5,415 nt of DNA, taken from contig DNJC01000059.1 in NCBI GenBank assembly GCA_003490025.1, forward strand, positions 1 to 5,415, in the 5' to 3' direction. The position numbers and the translations under genes are program-made. The notes below the pieces were generated by a model. That model saw only the letters and a list, made by a program, of their open reading frames with translations. It had not been told where the DNA came from and made no database searches. Below, piece by piece: positions 1-4,527 of the stretch. Within the stretch, counting starts at the first letter, position 1. Each line of letters opens with the position of its first letter. The stretch comes from Geobacter sp. GTDB lineage: Bacteria > Desulfobacterota > Desulfuromonadia > Geobacterales > Geobacteraceae.

Positions 1-37
1 TGAATTTCAACAACCTGCTAGAGGAAGCTAGGGGACG

Positions 38-104
38 GGGACGTAGCTGACCGTTGACTTCAGATATCCATCGACGAATATAGTCAACATCTCAGCTACG
101 TCCC
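38..104. repeat. Long imperfect palindrome (REP-like element 1)
   Basis: Thirteen bases at 38-50 (GGGACGTAGCTGA) are perfectly complementary to 92-104 (TCAGCTACGTCCC). After a small asymmetric bulge (CC at 51-52 against ATC at 89-91), 53-59 (GTTGACT) pairs with 82-88 (AGTCAAC), leaving a 22-base loop. That makes 20 base pairs in all, far more than chance for such a short stretch. A 9-bp tandem duplication, CCTCTCAGC, follows at 103-111 and 112-120. No T-tract follows on either strand, so it is not a standard intrinsic terminator. The shape (long stem, internal bulge, GGGACGT end) resembles palindromes mobilised by RAYT-type (REP-associated tyrosine) transposases. That assignment is inference; no transposase gene is present here. 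Confidence 0.75.
54..84 (+). promoter_or_regulatory. Candidate sigma-70 promoter inside palindrome 1
   Basis: TTGACT at 54-59 matches the -35 consensus at five of six positions. TATAGT at 79-84 matches the -10 consensus at five of six. The spacer is 19 bp, longer than the preferred 17, which weakens the call. Transcription would begin near base 91 and give a leader of roughly 85 bases to the membrane-protein gene at 177. The -35 lies in the left inner arm and the -10 overlaps the right inner arm of the palindrome, so stem formation and promoter use would compete. Prediction by eye only. Confidence 0.3.
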
Positions 105-165
105 TCTCAGCCCTCTCAGCCGCAATGACCAAGGCTGCGCCGGTCAAACGCTTTTTTCTTGATTC

Positions 166-173
166 GGGGGGAA
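166..173 (+). promoter_or_regulatory. Ribosome binding site for the membrane protein
   Basis: GGGGGGAA lies three bases upstream of the ATG at 177. It is a G-rich, imperfect Shine-Dalgarno match. The in-frame TTG at 159 lies upstream of this site and has no comparable site of its own, which is why the ATG is preferred as the start. Confidence 0.5.
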
Positions 174-176
174 CCG

Positions 177-902
177 ATGTGGATTCAGAAATTGATCTGG
201 CTTTTAGGACGGATGATATTTTGGATGCTGCTGCTACCGCTTCTGATCGGTATCATCTATACGCTTTCGCACGATCATTGGCGGATGGCACTGATATTGT
301 TGGTCCTGTGCGTCCTAGTCCTCTACAAGGGGCTGATCCGCGTCACGATCCAGGCAAATTCTCTTGCAATTCGCGATGGCAAGGTGGTCTATTTTCTCCC
401 CGAGAAGACCGTTCGTGACCGGTTCGATTTTGTATCACGAGGACAGACCATTGTCCAATTGCCACAGTACGACTTGCTCGATCGGCCCTACAATATGGAG
501 ATATTTTCCCCCGACAATGGGGCTGGGCTGAATTCCTGCCGCCTGTCACTCAACCTCGGTTACATCATGGAACTGAGTGCATTGCAACGGGCATATGACA
601 ATTATGTCCGCTATCAGGATCGACGGTCATTGGAAGTCAAGAAACAACTGGTTGAGAGCTCTGCCCATATTGTATGGCCATCGTTATCCTTGCAAGGGGA
701 AGTAGGCATGGATGAATATCTGGAACCGATTGTTGCAGAACTGAACCTTGGACTGGAAAATCTGGGACTGAAAATTGAGAAAGCGACGTGCAAATTCTTT
801 GCAGGTCAGACACTTGTCCGTTTGGTAGCAGCCGAGCAGGAGATTGTGGAAATAGCTGTTTTGTCCGGTGGGGCATCTCAAGAGGATGCTGGGCTCATAT
901 GA
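177..902 (+). CDS. Two-helix membrane protein of unknown function
   Basis: This 241-residue protein belongs to no family I recognise with confidence. Two hydrophobic segments at residues 13-31 and 36-54, joined by a short polar turn (SHDHWR), suggest an N-terminal hairpin anchor. There is no cleavable signal peptide. The remaining ~187 residues are soluble and mixed alpha/beta. They include a charged helical stretch at about 133-162 (ALQRAYDNYVRYQDRRSLEV) and a C-terminal part at 179-203 (YLEPIVAELN then LENLGLKIEKATC) that faintly recalls the end of SPFH/band-7 domains, where a helix leads into a 'lGi.i..v.i' strand. That likeness is too weak for a call. The start is the ATG behind the G-rich site at 166-173; a TTG 18 bases upstream would add six residues. 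The gene is flanked by palindromic repeats on both sides and has lower GC than the minus-strand genes. I am confident it is coding (long open frame, plausible membrane topology) but not of its function. Confidence 0.75.
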   Translation: MWIQKLIWLLGRMIFWMLLLPLLIGIIYTLSHDHWRMALILLVLCVLVLYKGLIRVTIQANSLAIRDGKVVYFLPEKTVRDRFDFVSRGQTIVQLPQYDLLDRPYNMEIFSPDNGAGLNSCRLSLNLGYIMELSALQRAYDNYVRYQDRRSLEVKKQLVESSAHIVWPSLSLQGEVGMDEYLEPIVAELNLGLENLGLKIEKATCKFFAGQTLVRLVAAEQEIVEIAVLSGGASQEDAGLI

Positions 903-950
903 TCTGCTCACCAATCAAAAAATGAAGTTCAAACTCTACTCACTAGCTTG

Positions 951-990
951 TGAACTGGAGGGGACTGAACTGGAGTGAACTGGAGGGGAC
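951..990. repeat. Three short direct repeats (TGAACTGGAG)
   Basis: The 10-mer TGAACTGGAG occurs exactly at 951-960, 966-975 and 976-985. GGGAC follows the first copy (961-965) and the third (986-990), so a 15-bp unit appears twice with a truncated copy between. The array directly abuts the left arm of palindrome 2 and looks like replication-slippage or repeat-insertion scarring at its edge. No protein-coding reading is convincing here. Confidence 0.7.
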
Positions 991-1053
991 GTCCATGCGA
1001 TGATGCGATCTTCGTGCGGAGGAGATAGAAACGCATGATAGAATTGACGTCCC
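986..1053. repeat. Imperfect palindrome (REP-like element 2)
   Basis: GGGACGTC at 986-993 pairs with GACGTCCC at 1046-1053, and CATGCG at 994-999 pairs with CGCATG at 1032-1037. There is an unpaired 8-base bulge on the right side (1038-1045) and a 32-base loop. The outer arm shares its first seven bases (GGGACGT) with palindrome 1 at 38-44, and the right arms both end ACGTCCC. The two elements therefore look like relatives bracketing the gene at 177-902. A RAYT/REP origin is inferred from shape only. It lies in the 309-bp gap between the two plus-strand genes, and neither flank has the T-tract of an intrinsic terminator. Confidence 0.6.
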
Positions 1054-1087
1054 GTCTCCCCTCGTCCCGTCTCATCTCGTCTCCCCT
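1048..1087. repeat. Degenerate pyrimidine-rich direct repeats
   Basis: CGTCCCGTCTC occurs at 1048-1058 and again at 1063-1073, a 15-bp offset. CGTCTCCCCT occurs at 1053-1062 and 1078-1087, a 25-bp offset. The stretch is almost purely C/T plus G at CG steps. It is the right-hand counterpart of the direct repeats at 951-990, and its GTCTCCCC units are roughly complementary to the GGAGGGGAC units there. The rest of the gap, 1088-1211, shows no gene and no clear promoter. Confidence 0.55.
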
Positions 1088-1211
1088 GCTTTATTGCTTT
1101 ATGTGGCCTATGGGCTGTCTCCTCTAAGATCTCGCGACACTTCCCCGACGATCCCAGATGGCAACTGCTTGAAAAGCCTTTGATGTATAAAGAGTGGCTG
1201 AAGAGGTGACC

Positions 1212-2000
1212 ATGAATAAATTGCCAGACGCATTTTTCAAGCAAATATCAGAAAGCCAATTTGAACCCAGCATCGCCACAGTAGGCCCGTGGTCTCCTGA
1301 ATTCCAGCACGGAGGCCCGCCATCGGCACTACTGACTCATGCCTTGCGCACCTACAGATCAGCCGGAGATTTCGTGATCGCGAGGATCACCATCGAACTG
1401 TTGAGTGCGATTCCGGTCAAGCCGTGCGTGATCAAAGTAGAGGTTGTCAGGGGCGGTAAAAGGATTGAGCTTCTGAGGGGCGAATACATATCGGAGGGTA
1501 AAACGTATCTGATTGCCCATGCCTGGCGCATTGTTTCCGAGGTCGGTGTGACCAGTGCGACACCGGATGCATTTGAACTGCCGTTGCTCCCAGAGCCTCA
1601 GCCCCAGAATTTTTTAGCGGGATCCGGCAGCTTCCCTTATGGAGAGGCTCTTGAATGGCGGTTTACCAAGGGAGGATTTGACACCTTGGGCCCTGCAACC
1701 GTCTGGACCAGACCACGAATTCCGCTGATTGAAAAGCAGGAAATAAATGGGCTGGAGGCTCTCGTGCTGATGATCGATTCTGCGAACGGGATTAGTGCAG
1801 AGCTCGATCTCCTCAAATGGACCTTTGTACCGGTAGATTTAACTGTCGGGATCTTTCGTCAACCTGAAGGGGCATGGATCGGAATGGATGCACGTACAGC
1901 AATCGGGAACGATGGAATCGGTCAAGCGACCACCACGGCATTTGATTGCAAAGGCAAGGTCGGCCAGAGTATGCATACACTATTCATAAGGCCCAGATGA
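1212..2000 (+). CDS. Acyl-CoA thioesterase-like double-hotdog protein
   Basis: The 262-residue product resembles the TesB-like / 4HBT_3 thioesterase group. These proteins are cytoplasmic and typically hydrolyse acyl-CoA thioesters to free acid and CoA. The clearest signature is at residues 26-45 (GPWSPEFQHGGPPSALLTHA), the HGGPP loop and following helix of the first hotdog half (about 16-110). A second half runs from about 140 to the end, with MIDSANG at 188-194 near the position of the TesB catalytic Asp and Q238 as a possible partner; I infer these roles from alignment by eye. The length fits the double-hotdog family (roughly 260-290). The ATG is chosen because AAGAGGTGA at 1201-1209 is well placed before it; an in-frame GTG at 1194 has no such site. 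No acyl-CoA pathway genes are adjacent, so the substrate cannot be inferred. It could instead be a non-catalytic hotdog protein. Confidence 0.82.
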   Translation: MNKLPDAFFKQISESQFEPSIATVGPWSPEFQHGGPPSALLTHALRTYRSAGDFVIARITIELLSAIPVKPCVIKVEVVRGGKRIELLRGEYISEGKTYLIAHAWRIVSEVGVTSATPDAFELPLLPEPQPQNFLAGSGSFPYGEALEWRFTKGGFDTLGPATVWTRPRIPLIEKQEINGLEALVLMIDSANGISAELDLLKWTFVPVDLTVGIFRQPEGAWIGMDARTAIGNDGIGQATTTAFDCKGKVGQSMHTLFIRPR

Positions 2001-2097
2001 TCGAACCAGTGGTTAGCATGGCCGATCAGCCCGTTACGAGCTGAAGACAGGCAAGATGGACGTGGAGTGCCTCTCATGCCTGATATGCAGCAATACC

Positions 2098-2370
2098 CTA
2101 CTTGACGCTCAATAGGTGGCAGATGAGACACTGTTCCTTGGGAGGGTGGTTCTTCGGGAGGGGGATGGAACTGCTGCCGTGACAGGTGGCGCAGACAAGT
2201 TCGGTCTCGGTTTGGGTTCTTCCGCTCTTCAGGGCGTCGTACAAAGGGCGGTGCCTGTCATCGACGGGGACGTTCTTCCCTTTCCCCCTGCCGGAACCAA
2301 GTGACAATACACCGAACAGCACGGCAACGCCAGCCACAACGATCCAGTCTCTTCTTGTCAAATTCTTCAA
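2098..2370 (-). CDS. Small membrane-anchored diheme c-type cytochrome
   Basis: The 90-residue product has a short basic N-terminus (MKNLTRRDW), one hydrophobic segment at residues 10-25, then a polar periplasmic tail. That tail has two canonical heme c attachment motifs: CATCH at 60-64 and CLICH at 81-85, the second only five residues from the end. Apart from the motif histidines, there are exactly two others, H40 and H75. They are natural candidates for the sixth ligands, giving two bis-His, low-potential hemes (inference). The hydrophobic segment lacks an obvious cleavage site, so it probably stays as an anchor in the cytoplasmic membrane. The likely role is electron transfer at the periplasmic face. 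The start is a TTG with only a weak upstream site (GGGATGG); later starts would cut into the anchor. It is the last of four minus-strand genes and converges on the thioesterase gene. I do not recognise a named family. Confidence 0.82.
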   Translation of the reverse strand: MKNLTRRDWIVVAGVAVLFGVLSLGSGRGKGKNVPVDDRHRPLYDALKSGRTQTETELVCATCHGSSSIPLPKNHPPKEQCLICHLLSVK

Positions 2371-2425
2371 TCTACCATCCCGACAACCTGTATTTTGTCT
2401 CGATCTAATTCCAGTTCCTGCCGAG

Positions 2426-2456
2426 GGGCGGTTCCCGCCCTACCCTACCCTCCCCC
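2426..2456 (-). other. G-quadruplex-type motif with overlapping hairpin
   Basis: On the minus strand there are five consecutive G-tracts: GGGGG (2456-2452), GGG (2450-2448), GGG (2445-2443), GGG (2440-2438) and GGG (2436-2434). The loops are only 1, 2, 2 and 1 bases, which meets the usual intramolecular quadruplex definition with very short loops. The last two tracts also belong to a perfect 6-bp hairpin, 2426-2431 (GGGCGG) with 2435-2440 (CCGCCC), so the two folds would be mutually exclusive. It lies between the DUF1499 gene stop and the diheme cytochrome start, on the coding strand of both. No T-tract follows, so it is not a standard terminator. Whether it folds in the cell is unknown. Confidence 0.55.
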
Positions 2457-2469
2457 GCTCCTCCCGGAG

Positions 2470-3219
2470 TCATGGCGCGGGTGTTAGCCTCACCAGGAAA
2501 GCGCGGATCCTCTTGGCGTTGGTCCCAACGTCGCTGATACCTACCCTGGAAACGGACCTGATGTCAAGAAGTGATCGGTCTCCCGCCGGATAAATCCTGA
2601 TGGAGATATCATCCTTGAACCCGAACCAACGTGTCGTGTCTACGGCCTCAATTCTCCCCTCTTCGGGTACGGCGGCGACCACTTCCCAACCCATCTTCTT
2701 GGCAACTCCCAAAGCGCGCTGGAACGCTTGTTCCTTCGGAAGCGGGAGGACGACGGTCTTCAGGTCCGGATAGCCCTTCTGTTGCTGTGCCGCCACCATG
2801 GCTCCACCGTACCGGACGCCGGACTTGCGCAGGGAACTGATGGCTATGAAGCGCGGAGGGTTGTGCAGATCGGTCGAGATATCGTGGATGCGGGGATAGC
2901 TCTGGGCCTGGATTCTCCAGTAGACGGGGACAGCGAAAGCCGACAGCGCCAGAAGCAGGGCGGCAAGCGAGACGGCTACCGCAAGGGGGCGCCGCTGCCT
3001 TAACGAGAGCACGCCGGAGACGAGTGCCAGCAACGAGCAGCCGAGGCCGATGTAGGCGGAGGCGGTTATCAGGGTAAAGCCGGTCCTGAAGTGCCAAATG
3101 TTTAACCTCGCGCCAAGGCCTGAGGACAAAAGCAGGATGACCGCGCCCACGCCGCAGGCGGCCGCGAAGAGTGGGAGCACCAGATCCGTGCTGCGTTTGG
3201 GGCGGGGTTCGTTGTCCAT
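2470..3219 (-). CDS. Three-helix membrane protein with DUF1499 domain
   Basis: The 249-residue product begins with a charged stretch and has three hydrophobic segments at about 13-33, 48-72 and 79-101. From about residue 105 there is a soluble domain that fits DUF1499. It opens with HDISTDLHNPPRF (112-124), continues with RIEAVDTTRWFGFKDDISIR (189-208) and ends with the family-typical SRVGISDVGTNAKRIRAFL (224-242). DUF1499 proteins are widespread and have no established biochemical function, so none is given here. With three helices and a positively charged middle loop (RQRRP), the domain may lie outside the cytoplasmic membrane; this is a topology guess. The start is the ATG with AAAGGAG at 3229-3235, nine bases upstream; a GTG ten codons earlier would place that site inside the gene. 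It follows the methyltransferase after a 202-bp repeat-bearing gap. Confidence 0.85.
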   Translation of the reverse strand: MDNEPRPKRSTDLVLPLFAAACGVGAVILLLSSGLGARLNIWHFRTGFTLITASAYIGLGCSLLALVSGVLSLRQRRPLAVAVSLAALLLALSAFAVPVYWRIQAQSYPRIHDISTDLHNPPRFIAISSLRKSGVRYGGAMVAAQQQKGYPDLKTVVLPLPKEQAFQRALGVAKKMGWEVVAAVPEEGRIEAVDTTRWFGFKDDISIRIYPAGDRSLLDIRSVSRVGISDVGTNAKRIRAFLVRLTPAP

Positions 3220-3228
3220 GCTTTGTTG

Positions 3229-3235
3229 CTCCTTT
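3229..3235 (-). promoter_or_regulatory. Ribosome binding site of the DUF1499 gene
   Basis: AAAGGAG on the minus strand ends nine bases before the ATG at 3219. It is the best match in this gap and favours this start over the in-frame GTG at 3249. Confidence 0.7.
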
Positions 3236-3265
3236 GCACCTCGCTGCACTTATCGACCGATCCGC

Positions 3266-3280
3266 AGCCGACCCTCGGCT
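3266..3280. repeat. Small perfect hairpin upstream of the DUF1499 gene
   Basis: AGCCGA (3266-3271) and TCGGCT (3275-3280) form a perfect 6-bp stem with a CCC loop, 47 bases upstream of the DUF1499 start. No U-tract follows on the minus strand, so it is not a normal terminator. A weaker 6-bp stem with a 14-base loop sits at 3307-3332 (CTGCCA/TGGCAG). Either could be chance in GC-rich DNA. Confidence 0.3.
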
Positions 3281-3346
3281 TGTGCCCTCACCTGCCTCTT
3301 CTTGATCTGCCAGCTTCTCACCTTCGTGGCAGCGCCCTCACCCCTG

Positions 3347-3402
3347 CCCCTCTCCCGGAGGGCGAGGGGTGGGATTAACCCGAAGGGCGAGGGGTTGGAT
3401 TA
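3347..3402. repeat. GC-rich intergenic palindrome plus direct repeat
   Basis: CCCCTCTCCC (3347-3356) and GGGCGAGGGG (3360-3369) form a stem with nine of ten pairs and a GGA loop. The right arm then starts an 18-base direct repeat: 3360-3377 and 3385-3402 match at 17 of 18 positions, the difference being GGGATTA against TGGATTA, with a 25-bp period. The arrangement resembles the 'CCCTCACCC...CTCTCCC...GGGAGAGGGG' intergenic repeats scattered through many Geobacter-type and other GC-rich genomes (recalled resemblance, not searched). It lies between the methyltransferase stop and the DUF1499 gene. A role in attenuation or mRNA 3'-end protection is possible, but no T-tract follows. Confidence 0.6.
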
Positions 3403-3421
3403 CGGGGGTGACGTCTGGGGG

Positions 3422-4423
3422 CTAGGGTTTGGAACCCGCTATGATGCCGGCGCCGTTGGGTAGTTGTATCGGCAGACGATGGACTTCTTTCGCTCCTGCT
3501 GCCTGCATCATCTCGATCAGCTCTCCCTCGCTGTATGACTGCCCCTCGGGCGTACCCAGCAGCATGTTCAGGGAAAACAGGGCCGGGAAGACGGGCGCAT
3601 CCTTGGTGTCTTCCAGGAGGAACTCCTGCACCAGTATCAGGCCTCCCGGCTCGACGGCGGCGACTGTCTTCTTGAGGATGGACCCGCAGGCCTCGGGTCC
3701 CACCCCGTGCAGCACGTGGGACAGCCATGCTATGTCGAATCCCTCCGGAAGGTCCTCCTGCTCGAAATCGACGGCTATGAAGCCGATGCGGTCGGAAAGA
3801 TCGAAATGGGCCACGATCTTCTCGGCAAAACGGCGGGTGGTGGCAAGGTCGCAGATGACGGCATCGAGATCGGGGTTGTGCTTGCAGAAATGGATGGCGT
3901 AGGTCCCGGGGCCGCCTCCCACGTCCAGCAGGCGGCGACGGCCGGAGAGATCGATCTGCGGCACGATCTTCGGGGCAAGCTGCATGGCCAGGTTGAACAT
4001 CCCCATCAGAAAGCTTTCCCGCGACGACTCGACATCTTCGTGCGAGGCGCGCTCCCTCACCGGCGTGCCGGTCCGCACGGCCTGGTCCAGTTGGCTCCAG
4101 CCCGCCATGAGGTGGTGGTGATGCATGATGATGTGTCCGAGGTATTCGTGCGAGTTGCGGGAGAGGTAGGTGGCGGCAAACGGGGTGGCGACGTAGCGGT
4201 CCCCCTGCTTTTCAAGAAGCGAAAGCGCTGCGAGGGCATTCAGAAGCATGGCGGTGCCGCGGCTTTCGCAATCTGTCCTGGCGGCGACTTCATCGGCGGT
4301 CAAGGGCGCCGAGGCAACGTGGGTGAAGACGTCGAGCTTGACGCCGGCGTGCAGTGCGCAGGTGCTCCAGTAGCCGCCGGAAAGTTCCAGAAGTTCCGGG
4401 ATGGTCCAATTCTTTTTTTCCAA
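3422..4423 (-). CDS. SAM-dependent O-methyltransferase-like protein
   Basis: The 333-residue cytoplasmic protein has the two-part build of the O-methyltransferase-2 family (acetylserotonin, hydroxyneurosporene and plant-type O-methyltransferases). A helical, winged-helix-like dimerisation domain spans about 1-95 (LTADEVAARTDCE at 41-53), and a Rossmann catalytic domain follows from about 155. SAM motif I is LLDVGGGPGTYA at 165-176, the acidic ribose-binding position is D192 (VICDL), and D219 (AVDF) marks the next SAM contact. HVLHG at 236-240 occupies the place of the family's catalytic His-Asp, with H239 as the likely base and Gly where Asp is usual. PGGLILVQEFLLED at 259-272 is the post-motif strand. 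A run of four histidines (101-104) precedes GWSQLDQAV. The start is TTG, supported by AGGAGGGG at 4427-4434. The substrate cannot be told: no quinone, carotenoid or secondary-metabolite genes are adjacent. It lies 104 bp downstream of nrfA. Confidence 0.87.
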   Translation of the reverse strand: MEKKNWTIPELLELSGGYWSTCALHAGVKLDVFTHVASAPLTADEVAARTDCESRGTAMLLNALAALSLLEKQGDRYVATPFAATYLSRNSHEYLGHIIMHHHHLMAGWSQLDQAVRTGTPVRERASHEDVESSRESFLMGMFNLAMQLAPKIVPQIDLSGRRRLLDVGGGPGTYAIHFCKHNPDLDAVICDLATTRRFAEKIVAHFDLSDRIGFIAVDFEQEDLPEGFDIAWLSHVLHGVGPEACGSILKKTVAAVEPGGLILVQEFLLEDTKDAPVFPALFSLNMLLGTPEGQSYSEGELIEMMQAAGAKEVHRLPIQLPNGAGIIAGSKP

Positions 4424-4426
4424 GTT

Positions 4427-4434
4427 CCCCTCCT
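4427..4434 (-). promoter_or_regulatory. Strong ribosome binding site supporting a TTG start
   Basis: AGGAGGGG on the minus strand lies three bases before the TTG at 4423-4421 (five from the AGGAGG core). The strength and position of the site fix this unusual start; no ATG or GTG is better placed. Confidence 0.75.
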
Positions 4435-4489
4435 GATTCTCATGGTATTGAAAACTCTTTCTCTTAATGTGACGACGTTGAACGAGGCA

Positions 4490-4518
4490 AGTCTACCTAG
4501 CAGGCGGGAGGGAGTCAA
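4490..4518 (-). promoter_or_regulatory. Candidate sigma-70 promoter for the methyltransferase
   Basis: On the minus strand, TTGACT (4518-4513; five of six to consensus) is separated by exactly 17 bp from TAGACT (4495-4490; four of six). Transcription would start near 4483, giving a leader of about 60 bases to the TTG start. It begins only nine bases beyond the nrfA stop codon, so the methyltransferase may be expressed separately from nrfA. The weak -10 keeps this tentative. Confidence 0.35.
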
Positions 4519-4527
4519 GATTCGAGC

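Noticed and set aside
125..418. 97-codon plus-strand open frame starting upstream of the membrane-protein gene
   Set aside because: It overlaps the membrane-protein gene in another frame, lacks a ribosome site, and its composition is not protein-like. The longer overlapping frame has clear membrane helices.
951..1087. CRISPR array
   Set aside because: The direct repeats are 10-15 bp, adjacent or separated by 5 bp, with no unique spacers of regular length and no cas genes.
1169..1191. TTGAAA and TATAAA upstream of the thioesterase gene as a promoter
   Set aside because: The spacer is only 11 bp, too short for sigma-70, and no -35-like hexamer lies 17 bp from TATAAA. The GG/GC spacing nearby also does not fit sigma-54.
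936..1244. 102-codon minus-strand open frame in the gap between the plus-strand genes
   Set aside because: It is made largely of translated repeats (951-1087), overlaps the thioesterase start, and has no domain.
2048..2082. Possible terminator stem (CAGGCA/TGCCTG) between the convergent genes
   Set aside because: Only six pairs, with a 23-base loop and no T-tract; chance is a sufficient explanation.
3098..3463. 121-codon plus-strand open frame spanning the DUF1499 start and the repeat region
   Set aside because: It overlaps two confident minus-strand genes, reads through palindromic repeat DNA, and resembles no protein.
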